In this document: in pieces, positions 1-7,534 of the stretch
Layout of the letters: each line of letters opens with the position of its first letter
Position numbering within the stretch: position 1 is the stretch's first letter
Origin: Oscillospiraceae bacterium
GTDB taxonomy: Bacteria; Bacillota; Clostridia; Saccharofermentanales; Saccharofermentanaceae
Reading direction: 5' to 3'
NCBI GenBank assembly: GCA_902787975.1
Contig: CADAIP010000017.1
Coordinates: forward strand, 1 to 64,000
Length of the DNA: 64,000 bases
The notes under the pieces: model-generated
What the model saw: the letters and a program-made list of their open reading frames with translations, nothing else
Databases searched by the model: none
Told to the model about the DNA's origin: nothing
Position numbers and translations under genes: made by a program

Positions 1-41
1 CAAGAACTCCTCGTTCCGCTACGCTCCACTCAAAGTTCTTG
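1..41. repeat. stem-loop at window edge
   Basis: CAAGAACT at 1-8 is the exact reverse complement of AGTTCTTG at 34-41, so an 8-bp stem closes a 25-nt loop. The stem may extend left of the window. No T-run follows, so a terminator role is not supported. Confidence 0.4.
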
Positions 42-96
42 GCAAAAGAAAGCAAATTATACTAAGGATTGAATTTACACAAAACTTTGGACTTGA

Positions 97-142
97 CTCG
101 AAAATACGTATTCTGTACAGTAAACGTGATGGTTTACTGTAC
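97..142. repeat. CTCGAAAATAC box plus perfect palindrome
   Basis: GTACAGTAAAC (115-125) and GTTTACTGTAC (132-142) form a perfect 11-bp stem with a 6-nt loop. The box CTCGAAAATAC at 97-107 precedes it. The same box precedes the last hairpin of the array at 7223-7464 and, with a C instead of AC at the end, the second hairpin after 63867. This makes it a likely member of the same intergenic repeat family. The rest of 1-186 shows no gene. Confidence 0.5.
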
Positions 143-186
143 GATTTAGGTACTGAATCTTCATAGGATCATTTAATCGGTGAATG

Positions 187-245
187 AAAAAACCTTCTGC
201 AATCAGTTTCGCGTTAGCGGACTGTTTGTATGTTGCAGAAGGTTT
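187..245 (-). terminator. ssrA terminator
   Basis: AAACCTTCTGCAA (190-202) pairs perfectly with TTGCAGAAGGTTT (233-245). Read on the minus strand the stem ends in six T, directly after the tmRNA 3' end, as expected for an intrinsic terminator. The loop holds a smaller CAGT/ACTG stem. Confidence 0.85.
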
Positions 246-253
246 ATTTGTTT

Positions 254-632
254 TGGTGGAGATGAGGAGAATCGAACTCCTGTCCGAAACCTCTTCCTCC
301 GGGACAATCTCCGGGTGCAGTCAGTAGTTGGATTATTCCAATTCCCGCGTCATCTGCTGACAGATTGCGGTTCCTGTAGCTTCATGAAGATTAAAGTCGC
401 TATCCGGCGCAAAGCTTAACCGGCAGGACTGCCTGCTTAACCTCTCTCAGGCGAGGTCTTCGGTGTACGTACACTCCCGCGAGAAGATAGGCGGAAGGAC
501 GGTAGCCTTAGGCTGCTACGAGCTCTGTGTTGTCTGCAATTACTTGCAATTCCTCGTTTATTAAAGAGGCCAACGAGGATCCTCTACCCGCTTTCCCGAC
601 CTCAGAAGCCCCGTCGAAACCAGTGCATCCCC
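254..632 (-). ncRNA. ssrA: transfer-messenger RNA (tmRNA)
   Basis: tmRNA rescues stalled ribosomes by trans-translation with SmpB. The minus strand starts GGGGATGCACTGGTTTCGAC (5' end at 632) and ends in a T-arm GGTTCGATTC-like segment (GAGTTCGATTC) followed by encoded CCA (3' end at 254). About 379 nt fits a one-piece tmRNA. The resume codon is most likely GCA near 538, giving the encoded tag ADNTELVAA followed by TAA. With the alanine carried by tmRNA itself the tag would be AADNTELVAA, with the usual hydrophobic VAA end that ClpXP recognises. The tag start is inferred from the reading frame that ends in -VAA-stop. The terminator at 187-245 lies just downstream. Confidence 0.95.
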
Positions 633-644
633 AGATCTGAAATA

Positions 645-682
645 AATTGCTCCGGTCACGACAACATGTGACCGAAGCAATT
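645..682 (-). other. hairpin in ssrA leader / 3' side of upstream gene
   Basis: AATTGCTCCGGTCAC (645-659) pairs with GTGACCGAAGCAATT (668-682) over 15 positions with one C-A clash on the plus strand. That clash becomes a G-U wobble in minus-strand RNA, so the structure favours the minus transcript. Only a weak T-run follows (TTTATTT). It lies between the stop of the zinc-ribbon gene and the mature tmRNA 5' end, so it could be a weak terminator or part of the precursor leader. Confidence 0.5.
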
Positions 683-695
683 AAGCTTACGCGTG

Positions 696-723
696 ATTAT
701 ACAGACTGTGCAGTTAAAATCAA
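696..723 (-). promoter_or_regulatory. putative ssrA promoter
   Basis: On the minus strand TTGATT (718-723) and TATAAT (696-701) are 16 bp apart. The -35 box overlaps the stop codon of the zinc-ribbon gene. A start near 689 would give a leader of about 57 nt that RNase P would have to remove. Confidence 0.5.
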
Positions 724-1295
724 GTCTCTTCGTCGAAGTTCAAATCCTTGGTAACGTCGTAGGGTTCGAAGCTCTGGCTGATAATGTCCTGTGATTCCTT
801 AAGCTCCTGAGCTTCAGCCTCAGCATCGGAGATGTAGGGAGCAGGTTCTTCTTCTTTTGCCACGTAACCCTTGTTGTAAGGATCAAGTCCGTCATATTTC
901 TTATAAGGATTGTTTATGACCTCGAGTCCGCAGTAGTAGCACTTTGAAGTAAAGAGCTTATTTTCCATCTTCTGGAGACCCTTGCCGCAATTAGGGCATG
1001 TAGAAGAATTCTTATAATCAATTCTGCCGGAGAGGAGAGAAGCCTCATTAAGAGCTTTGTCGAATTCTTCATTCGTAGCGCCCTTGTCTTTCAGCATGAG
1101 CCAGAAAGCGTGAAGGAGACAAGACTGCTTTTCGACCATGCGCTTGAGTTCTTCAACTTCTTTGAGCGCCTGATATTCACTCTTGATCTCGCCTTCCTTG
1201 GGAGTGCCTTTTAGATCCTGAAGAAGCTCGTCAGCCTGATTTATATTTTTGAGCTTAGCCATATCCTTAATGTGCATGGGATCGATGTCTTGCAT
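720..1295 (-). CDS. zinc-ribbon protein of unknown function
   Basis: 191 aa, not recognised as a named family. Residues 1-95 are mostly charged and helical, with a likely coiled coil around 40-60. A four-cysteine zinc ribbon follows (CPNC at 100-103 and CYYC at 119-122), then an acidic C-terminal tail. There is no signal peptide or membrane segment, so it is probably cytosolic. The ATG has AGGAGGT about 8 nt upstream. It lies directly upstream of ssrA on the same strand, and the ssrA promoter overlaps its stop. The zinc ribbon is seen directly; any role would be a guess. Confidence 0.75.
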   Translation of the reverse strand: MQDIDPMHIKDMAKLKNINQADELLQDLKGTPKEGEIKSEYQALKEVEELKRMVEKQSCLLHAFWLMLKDKGATNEEFDKALNEASLLSGRIDYKNSSTCPNCGKGLQKMENKLFTSKCYYCGLEVINNPYKKYDGLDPYNKGYVAKEEEPAPYISDAEAEAQELKESQDIISQSFEPYDVTKDLNFDEET

Positions 1296-1389
1296 TGTTA
1301 CTTACCTCCTCGAAATTATTGTTTGCTTCAATAAATCTAATATATCAAACTTTTGGTATTTTCAATCTCGAAAACGGTAATGTTAACAA

Positions 1390-2448
1390 TTACTCTCCAA
1401 GGAATTCTGAGACGGCTACAGCGACCTTATAAGGAGTGTCATCAAGGTTCAGAACAGAATCATCATCGCTGTTTGAAAGATAACCGACAACAAGCTGATA
1501 AGACTTTACAGAATCAGCGTGATTAAGTCCCGTGTACATGTTGGACTGAACAGATCCGAGAGAGGGAAGACCGATTGCTTCAGCAACAGTATCCGCAAGA
1601 TCTTCACCTGTTGAAGCAATGCTTGAAGAATAACTTCCTGTTGAAGGAACATATACTTTGACACCGCTTATCTCACTGTCAGGTGCGCTGTCTGCATGGA
1701 TCCTGATGAAATAATCGGCATCGTTATCGATTGCAACCTGTGCTCTTTCAATGTTAGAGATATCAACGTCGTTTTCTGTTCTGGTAAGGATTACTTTTGC
1801 GCCGCAGCCTTCAAGATATTCCTTAAGAACATTCGCATATTCGAGTGTCAGCTCGTATTCTTTAACACCACTGTTAATGCCGACTGCACCGGATGTGGCG
1901 CGTTCCTTTTCAGCGGTGGTTCCGGGTATGGATTCCTCAAGTTCGGTATCTGCTTCCTGCTGGTGTCCGGGATCGATTACGATTACCAGACCCGTAAGAT
2001 CAGGATGGTCATCTGCGAGCGGAACCGGTGTAGGTGATGGCGTGGGTGTTGCCGGTATGGGTGTGGGAGTGTCGGTAGGGAAGTGCATGGGGTCTTCGCC
2101 CATGATATTGCTGCCGTCAGGTGTAGTGTCGAAAGTCTCTGAAGGGGGCATGCCGAACATCTCGTTAAACTTGTTATCTATTGTCTGCTTATTAAATGCA
2201 TAAATGAAATAACAAACACCTGCAACGAAGAGCGCAATGAGTAATCCCAGGAAGATACTCTGTACGCCGTTCTTGGGTTCTTTTTTTTTCTTTTCTTCTA
2301 CAAAATATTTCTTATTAAATTCTGCGATATAGTTTTCGCGCTCATCAGGCGGTAAGGACTGAAGACGCTTATAAAGAAACTTCCGCTTTTCTTCCGGAAG
2401 CTTGGAAATGATCTTTTTGAATTTGGAAAGTTCGTCCTGCTGACTCAT
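1390..2448 (-). CDS. membrane-anchored N-acetylmuramoyl-L-alanine amidase-like protein (Amidase_3)
   Basis: 352 aa from the ATG at 2448, which has GGAGG 6 nt upstream; a longer frame starting 10 codons earlier lacks this site. Residues 1-60 are a charged cytosolic segment, about 62-85 one membrane helix, and about 120-145 a Pro/Thr-rich linker. From about 152 comes an Amidase_3 fold, which in active relatives cleaves the amide between MurNAc and L-Ala. H162 (DPGH), E197 (VKEYE) and H251 (IHAD) match the zinc ligands. The family's second glutamate, two residues before G in the VExGFLSN motif, is Val320 here (LVVGYLSN). The fold is clear, but catalysis is doubtful. Confidence 0.85.
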   Translation of the reverse strand: MSQQDELSKFKKIISKLPEEKRKFLYKRLQSLPPDERENYIAEFNKKYFVEEKKKKEPKNGVQSIFLGLLIALFVAGVCYFIYAFNKQTIDNKFNEMFGMPPSETFDTTPDGSNIMGEDPMHFPTDTPTPIPATPTPSPTPVPLADDHPDLTGLVIVIDPGHQQEADTELEESIPGTTAEKERATSGAVGINSGVKEYELTLEYANVLKEYLEGCGAKVILTRTENDVDISNIERAQVAIDNDADYFIRIHADSAPDSEISGVKVYVPSTGSYSSSIASTGEDLADTVAEAIGLPSLGSVQSNMYTGLNHADSVKSYQLVVGYLSNSDDDSVLNLDDTPYKVAVAVSEFLGE

Positions 2449-2550
2449 ATGTTCCTCCGTCAGAGAAGATAATAACATTCTTTATTTAATAGACAAAACA
2501 TATTGAAATGAGTGAATTTTACGGCAAATGGAATTGTTTAAGATTTAGTA

Positions 2551-2579
2551 TTGAACAATAAACAGTAGTGTGCTATAAA
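2551..2579 (+). promoter_or_regulatory. promoter of padR operon
   Basis: TTGAAC (2551-2556), a 17-bp spacer and TATAAA (2574-2579). It fits a sigma-A promoter, with transcription expected to start near 2586. Confidence 0.6.
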
Positions 2580-2585
2580 TGGTAG

Positions 2586-2630
2586 TGACGGCGGGGCGCT
2601 AAGGAATAGGGGGCGCCCCATAGCCCGTCA
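2586..2630 (+). promoter_or_regulatory. GC-rich two-tier hairpin in padR 5' UTR
   Basis: Outer arms TGACGG (2586-2591) and CCGTCA (2625-2630) enclose inner arms GGGGCGC (2593-2599) and GCGCCCC (2613-2619). The structure begins where the transcript should start and ends 25 nt before the chosen ATG. It is far more GC-rich than its surroundings. As DNA, the TGACGG/CCGTCA arms could also be a dimer-binding site. Confidence 0.55.
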
Positions 2631-2655
2631 AATCGGAATGAAAGGGGTATTGCCA

Positions 2656-2988
2656 ATGAACAGCCAAATCAAGAAGGGCATTCTCGATTTGTGCGTGCTG
2701 GCTTTGCTTGAGAAGGGTGACAGTTACGGTTACGACCTCGCAGGCAATCTTGCACGTAAAGTCGAAGTAGCAGACGGCACTGTGTATCCGATACTGCGAA
2801 AGCTTGCTTCTGAAGGTGTGGTATCAACTTACCTGCAGGAATCTCAGAACGGGCCGCCGCGCAAATACTACCATCTCACCGAAGCAGGACGTAACAAATT
2901 AAATGCTGAACGTGATGAGTGGATTAAGTTCTGCGGGGAAGTGAATGATATTCTCAGCAAGGAGACTGGAGGAAAAGCCGATGAATAA
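2656..2988 (+). CDS. PadR-family transcriptional regulator
   Basis: 110 aa from the ATG at 2656, preceded by AAAGGGG; an ATG at 2638 has no ribosome site. PadR proteins are winged-helix repressors that bind as dimers and often control neighbouring membrane proteins. The N-terminus (NSQIKKGILDLCVLALL), the wing segment (GPPRKYYHLTEAG) and the helix DGTVYPILRKL are typical. The stop overlaps the start of the DUF1700 gene by 8 nt, the usual PadR-DUF1700 pairing, so the two are probably co-translated. The promoter and 5' hairpin lie just upstream, which suggests autoregulation. Confidence 0.9.
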   Translation: MNSQIKKGILDLCVLALLEKGDSYGYDLAGNLARKVEVADGTVYPILRKLASEGVVSTYLQESQNGPPRKYYHLTEAGRNKLNAERDEWIKFCGEVNDILSKETGGKADE

Positions 2989-3550
2989 AACGGAATATGT
3001 TACAAAGCTCACCAATGAATTGGGGCACATGCCCTATGGTGATGTAAAAGACATCATCCAATCTATTGAAGAGCATTTTGAAGAAGGTATAAGTGAAGGC
3101 AGAAGCGAAGAAGAGATCGCTGCTAGCCTTGGTGATCCCAAGGAACTCGCTGCAGAATTCAAGGACGGCGTTAAGTTCAAGCAGATCATGAAAAAACGCA
3201 AGATGTCCGATAACTTCAAGGGACCCGACGGAAGAGGCAGGATCTTCGTAATCGTATTCAACGCTTTCGTAGGCATCGAGTGCTGGCTCATTCTTCTTTT
3301 CGCTATTATCGCGGCATTCTGTTGCCTCGCAGCTGATCTCGCATTTATCGGACTTATCGTTGCAGGACTGATCACCGGCGTATTAGCGGAATTCCTGGTA
3401 CCTTTCATCTTCCTGATCCTTACGATGATCTGTGTTGCAGTCTTCCTTGTCATATTGCTGATCCTCGGCATCAAGTACTATGCAAAGGGTCTGAAGTCCT
3501 ACATCAGATGGAACAAGAACGTATGGAATTACGGCTTAGGGGAGGACTAA
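2981..3550 (+). CDS. DUF1700 (HAAS-type) membrane protein
   Basis: 189 aa from the ATG at 2981 with GGAGG 8 nt upstream. The N-terminal 75 residues are a small helical domain (YVTKLTNELG...DIIQSIEEHFEEG) typical of DUF1700 proteins that pair with PadR regulators. Three or so hydrophobic helices follow (about 95-175) and the chain ends in a short basic/aromatic tail. It probably sits in the cytoplasmic membrane and may titrate or signal to the PadR protein; that link is inferred from gene order and family habit. It overlaps padR and is followed 3 nt later by another small membrane gene. Confidence 0.85.
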   Translation: MNKTEYVTKLTNELGHMPYGDVKDIIQSIEEHFEEGISEGRSEEEIAASLGDPKELAAEFKDGVKFKQIMKKRKMSDNFKGPDGRGRIFVIVFNAFVGIECWLILLFAIIAAFCCLAADLAFIGLIVAGLITGVLAEFLVPFIFLILTMICVAVFLVILLILGIKYYAKGLKSYIRWNKNVWNYGLGED

Positions 3551-3553
3551 ACA

Positions 3554-3733
3554 ATGGAAAAGAAAGATATTAAATTATTGATCACAGGTGGAATTGCCCT
3601 TTTTCTGGCTTGCTTTCTGGGTATTATTACGATTGTTCTGTTCGCTGTTAAGCTTGGCGGAAAAGCTATGGAATATGACTGGCAGGGTGCTTTTAACCAG
3701 GTTACGGAACAGGTCGAGGACCTTGGAACTTAA
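3554..3733 (+). CDS. 59-aa single-pass membrane protein
   Basis: A short frame (MEKKDIKLL...) with GGAGG nine nt upstream of its ATG, inside the end of the DUF1700 gene. About residues 8-33 form one hydrophobic helix, followed by a polar, acidic 25-residue tail. Lys-rich N-terminus first suggests the tail is outside. It is the third gene of the PadR-DUF1700 operon, which ends at the stem-loop at 3773. The family is not recognised. Confidence 0.75.
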   Translation: MEKKDIKLLITGGIALFLACFLGIITIVLFAVKLGGKAMEYDWQGAFNQVTEQVEDLGT

Positions 3734-3772
3734 TTAAATAATTATCAGTAAGTTTTTGGGATAGGGATAGGT

Positions 3773-3806
3773 TTGAGGCTGTCTTGAAATAATAAGGCAG
3801 CCTCAA
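3773..3806 (+). terminator. stem-loop after padR operon
   Basis: TTGAGGCTGTCTT (3773-3785) pairs with AAGGCAGCCTCAA (3794-3806) through 13 positions with one G-U; loop 8 nt. The T-run is poor. The arm resembles the terminators at 16862 and 31655 (GGCTG...CAGCC). Confidence 0.55.
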
Positions 3807-3893
3807 CAATTTAAAATCCGATAATTGGCATTGTGGTAAGGTTCTCTTGTGTTATCTTAAAAATACATGAGAATTTGTCAGGAGGGTACCACG

Positions 3894-4364
3894 ATGAAAC
3901 GATTATTGTCTTTGATATTTACTTCCATTTTGGCTTTGTCTTTATGCGGTTGCTTTCTCCTTGAGTCTCACAGCTCAAGTGAGAAGATACCGACTATGTT
4001 TACTGACAGTGAGATAGTATCTGTCAGATACTATTACCATGAATCTGAAGGCTACAGGTTCGAAGAGCTGGATGAAGACAGACTCGGTGAATTCGTAGAT
4101 GAACTCAATTCCATGGAGATCGATACAGGTGGCGCCAGAGATTATTTCTGGGGCGGGAGTTTTGGAGTTGAGATGGCTCTGGAAGACGGAACATATTTGA
4201 CTTACGACGGTACCATGTTGGAACTTGTGGACAGACCTATAGACGATCCGAAGTCAGATGATATCAAACACAAATTCGTTTATGTAACTAACTGTGAGTT
4301 TTGGGATGTAATGAAAGATTATTTCCCGTCAATAGAAGAAAACGGTGATAAGTTCAGGGGGTAA
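3894..4364 (+). CDS. small secreted lipoprotein, unknown function
   Basis: 156 aa from the ATG at 3894, which has AGGAGGG 8 nt upstream. The first 19 residues are a lipoprotein signal (KR, hydrophobic run, then LCGC with the acylated cysteine most likely C20). The mature part is acidic with Tyr-rich patches and no domain that I recognise. It is likely anchored to the outer face of the membrane. It lies between the PadR operon hairpin and the small gene at 4389, and may have its own promoter near 3850 (TTATCTTAAAAAT), which I could not define well. Confidence 0.75.
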   Translation: MKRLLSLIFTSILALSLCGCFLLESHSSSEKIPTMFTDSEIVSVRYYYHESEGYRFEELDEDRLGEFVDELNSMEIDTGGARDYFWGGSFGVEMALEDGTYLTYDGTMLELVDRPIDDPKSDDIKHKFVYVTNCEFWDVMKDYFPSIEENGDKFRG

Positions 4365-4388
4365 TATCGCCGGAAACGGAGAAAAGAA

Positions 4389-4544
4389 ATGGAAACTGAC
4401 AAAGAACTCGAATCGAGGATAGACGAGATCCTCGTTGCGGAGAAGGAGAACAAGCTCCACCGCATGACCAAACGCGATTACATTATCGCAGCAATCATTA
4501 CGGCAATATCCCTTTTGGGAATCATAGGAGGATTCTTCTTATGA
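4389..4544 (+). CDS. 51-aa single-pass membrane protein coupled to permease fusion
   Basis: Frame METDKELESR... to stop TGA at 4542-4544. The first 28 residues are charged and helical; about 31-51 is one hydrophobic helix ending at the C-terminus. Its stop overlaps the next ATG as ATGA, so the two genes are almost certainly translated together. GGAGAAAAGA lies upstream of the ATG. The tight link suggests a small accessory subunit of the permease at 4541, which is an inference from gene order and coupling. Confidence 0.75.
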   Translation: METDKELESRIDEILVAEKENKLHRMTKRDYIIAAIITAISLLGIIGGFFL

Positions 4545-7201
4545 GCCGTAAGCATGACGTAAACAAAGAAATCGAAAATGAAGTTTATTGCGGAACATTA
4601 CCCGTTCTGCCCAAAGAAAGAAAATACGGATTCATGGATGCGCTCCTGGTGCTCTCAGGATACTGCATCGCAACATGGAGTTACACCCAGGGTTCATACC
4701 TGGCAACTCTCGTAGGATTTAAGCAGCTCCTGATCGGCGCGTTCCTTGCCGCAATCTTCATGCTGATGGTATACCAGCTCCCGGTAATAATGTCGGTGAG
4801 ATACGGTATCGATATCTGGATATGGCTTCGAAGCGTTTTCGGACCTAAAGGCAATAAGATAGTTACGATAATAATAATTCTCGTAAACTTCCCCTGGTAT
4901 GCAGTGTGTTGCGAACTGTTCGCAGATTCGATGGAAAACCTTCTGGGACTGTTCGGAATTCAACTCTTTAACGGGGCGCATCTTGTACTTAGTTTATCGT
5001 GTGTTGTCGTCGGAACCATCATCGCTTTGCGCGGTGTCAGCACGATTACATGGACTACCCGAATTCTCGTTCCGCTCCTGCTTTTGGTCGGTGTGGCGGT
5101 TGTCGTAGTAGGCTTTACATCCGTACCTATGGATGTCATCTGGAACTACCAGCCCCAGCTTGCTGGCGATGCCGATAAGACAGTCAATTATGTTCTTAAC
5201 ATCGAAGCTAACTTTGCATTCGTTATCACGCTAGTCGGAGGCATGGCAGAAGTTCCGCGTCTCTGTAAGTCCGAGAAGTCAGGTTACTACGCAGGCGTTT
5301 TGGGACAGGGTGCAGCAGGCTCATTCTTTGTAGTAGTCGGCGCAGTCATGGCAATCGCAATGCAGTATGTTACAGGTCAGATGGTAGACGATCCTACGCT
5401 CATGATGGCTACATTGTCTGCTCCTATCCTTGGTCTGTCTTCGCTGCTCCTCGTTGCTTTCGCGAACATCGGAACACAGGCCGTCGGTTCTTACATCTAC
5501 GGCGTAATGCTCAAATCCACATTTAAGAAGATCTCATATAAGACTCTTGTTCTTGTGTTGGGAGTGTATGTAGCCCTTCTCTGCGTATGGGGCAAGATCA
5601 CAGAATACTTCGGCAGCTTCTTAACGATCGGCGCATGCGTTTATGCTCCACTCGCAGCATTGTTGTTTGTAGATTTCTTCCTTATCAGAAAGCAGAAAAT
5701 AGATCTGAAGAGTGCTTATGAGCTGCCCGGCCATAATGCTTACCGGTATTCCAAGGGCTTTAATATCGTCGGCATCATCTGCCTGGCGTTGGGATTCGGA
5801 TTTACACTTGTAATTTACGATCCCATCCAGGGAATAATCCACAACAAGATACTGTTCATGCTGACACCTACGCTGGCATCATTTATCTTCACGGGTGTTC
5901 TTTATCTGCTCCTCAGCAAGATACCCGGCATCCGCCGTTATATCAGAAGAGATACATATGCGAGCCCTGACAAGAGACCATTTGACAGGGCAAAGGTACC
6001 GCCCAGGCAGAACATCTTTTTCCTGCCTTTGATGTGGCTACTTTGCAAGATGGCCGTATCTCCCTATAAGCTCAAGATCGATAAGCACAACATGGAAGGC
6101 ATCAAGCCGCCGTTCCTGGTCTACGGATCACATAATTCCTTCATGGATTTCTATGTAACACCTCTGGCCTTAATGCCTTATCGCGCGAACTACATTTCCG
6201 AGCTTGAAGGCTTCGAAAACTTCGGCGAATGGATCTACCGCCAGGCAGGGTGCCTCGGAACCCGCAAGTTCATCAACGACCAGTCCCTGATCCGCAACAT
6301 CGCCAGGGTAATCAAGCGCGGCGACATCATGGTCATCTATCCTGAGGCAAGATACGCGAACGTCGGAACCAATTCACACCTGACGCCGTCCATCGCCAAG
6401 CTTGCCAAGATGCTCAAGGTGCCCGTCGTAACTCTCAACATGCAGGGCAACTATCTTCAGCAGCCCATCTGGAATCTTAAGGAACGCAAAGGCGCAAGAC
6501 TTCACGCCGACCTTAAGTGTGTAGTAACAGCCGATGAGGTATCTAAGCTTTCCGTTGATGAGATCCTTGGCCGAATTTCCAAGGAGCTTACTTACGACGA
6601 ATATAAGTACCAGCTCGATAACAAGATCGTCATCAACGACGAGTGGAGAGCAGAAGGCCTTCATTTCCCGCTTTACAAGTGCAGAAAGTGCGGCAAGGAC
6701 TTCGCCATGACTTCATCCGGCAGCAAGCTCACCTGCAAGTACTGCGGCGATTCCTACGAAATGGATGAACTTGGCCAGCTGCATTCTTCCTCAGGAGAAG
6801 TTATCCACATTCCCGACTGGTATGAGTGGCAGAGAGGCTTCGTCCACGAAGAGATCCGTGAAGGCCGTTACAAGCTCGACATTCCGGTCAGGGTAGAGGC
6901 ACTGCCTAATTCCGTTAACTTCGTAGACTGCGGTATCGGAAGATTCATCCAGGATAACGACGGCTTCTCCTTGGAGTTTGACAACTACAGGTCAGAAAAG
7001 CACGAGACCCTGAAGTTCCCGGCCAAGTCAATGGTATCGCTCCATACCGAATACGATTACCGCGGCAAGTTCGGACCGTGCGTCACCTTGTCCACCTACG
7101 ATGACACGTTCTTCATCTATCCGACCGAAGAGAGCAAAGATGTGTTCAACCCGACAAAGATCCAGTTCGCGACGGAATATCTGGGCGGGTTATATAGCTG
7201 A
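4541..7201 (+). CDS. NCS1-type permease fused to PlsC-like acyltransferase and zinc ribbon
   Basis: 886 aa in one uninterrupted frame. Residues about 30-460 hold 11-12 hydrophobic helices resembling nucleobase:cation symporters (cytosine permease family; DALLVLSGYCIATWSYTQG near the start). After a basic linker (about 465-500) comes a PlsC-type acyltransferase segment. Its HX4D motif is H531-D536 (SHNSFMD), and YPEARY replaces the usual FPEGTR. A zinc ribbon follows (C714, C717, C732, C735), then a beta-rich C-terminus of about 130 residues. The second half alone resembles acyltransferase-like proteins of Clostridia. Joined to a transporter it might move and acylate a substrate, but no substrate can be named. 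AGGAGG precedes the ATG. Confidence 0.8.
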   Translation: MSRKHDVNKEIENEVYCGTLPVLPKERKYGFMDALLVLSGYCIATWSYTQGSYLATLVGFKQLLIGAFLAAIFMLMVYQLPVIMSVRYGIDIWIWLRSVFGPKGNKIVTIIIILVNFPWYAVCCELFADSMENLLGLFGIQLFNGAHLVLSLSCVVVGTIIALRGVSTITWTTRILVPLLLLVGVAVVVVGFTSVPMDVIWNYQPQLAGDADKTVNYVLNIEANFAFVITLVGGMAEVPRLCKSEKSGYYAGVLGQGAAGSFFVVVGAVMAIAMQYVTGQMVDDPTLMMATLSAPILGLSSLLLVAFANIGTQAVGSYIYGVMLKSTFKKISYKTLVLVLGVYVALLCVWGKITEYFGSFLTIGACVYAPLAALLFVDFFLIRKQKIDLKSAYELPGHNAYRYSKGFNIVGIICLALGFGFTLVIYDPIQGIIHNKILFMLTPTLASFIFTGVLYLLLSKIPGIRRYIRRDTYASPDKRPFDRAKVPPRQNIFFLPLMWLLCKMAVSPYKLKIDKHNMEGIKPPFLVYGSHNSFMDFYVTPLALMPYRANYISELEGFENFGEWIYRQAGCLGTRKFINDQSLIRNIARVIKRGDIMVIYPEARYANVGTNSHLTPSIAKLAKMLKVPVVTLNMQGNYLQQPIWNLKERKGARLHADLKCVVTADEVSKLSVDEILGRISKELTYDEYKYQLDNKIVINDEWRAEGLHFPLYKCRKCGKDFAMTSSGSKLTCKYCGDSYEMDELGQLHSSSGEVIHIPDWYEWQRGFVHEEIREGRYKLDIPVRVEALPNSVNFVDCGIGRFIQDNDGFSLEFDNYRSEKHETLKFPAKSMVSLHTEYDYRGKFGPCVTLSTYDDTFFIYPTEESKDVFNPTKIQFATEYLGGLYS

Positions 7202-7222
7202 TATTAATAGTTAAACGTAAAG

Positions 7223-7464
7223 AATACCCACTAAACAAGCTGATTTGTTCGTTTAGTGGGTATTTTTATTGCTTTACCAAATCTTTAGTACCCACTAAAT
7301 GATGCATTTTAGAAGATTAGTGGGTATATATTTGCTGAAACTGATGCTTTTTAGAAGAAAAGCACCCACTAAATTCATTATTTACATGGTTTAGTGGGTA
7401 TTGTTTGATTTTTCAATGCTCGAAAATACCCACTAATAGCGCAATTTAAGCGAGTTAGTGGGTA
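7223..7464. repeat. tandem array of four TACCCACTAA hairpins
   Basis: Four perfect inverted repeats lie at 63-75 nt spacing: 7223-7264 (14-bp stem), 7289-7326 (10 bp), 7364-7399 (10 bp) and 7427-7464 (10 bp). Each has left arm tACCCACTAA and right arm TTAGTGGGTa, while the loops differ. The first is followed by TTTTTATT and could terminate the permease gene. The box CTCGAAAATAC (7419-7429) runs into the fourth. This fills most of the 333-nt gap between 7202 and 7534; no reading frame was seen there. A related array starts at 63867. Confidence 0.85.
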
Positions 7465-7534
7465 ATACAAAATAAACCGGCCGAAGTACGATAACTTCAG
7501 CGGGTATATAAAACAAATTGATTTACTTCTTGAT

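Noticed and set aside
180..419. 79-aa open frame on the plus strand
   Set aside because: It runs antisense to the tmRNA 3' half and its terminator; it has a GTG start and no ribosome site.
1751..2203. 150-aa plus-strand frame over the amidase gene
   Set aside because: It is antisense to the Pro/Thr linker, giving a Gly/Val-rich low-complexity shadow.
7223..7464. CRISPR array
   Set aside because: The repeated parts are palindrome arms with 10-18-nt loops and irregular 63-75-nt spacing; there are no uniform repeats or spacers and no cas gene.
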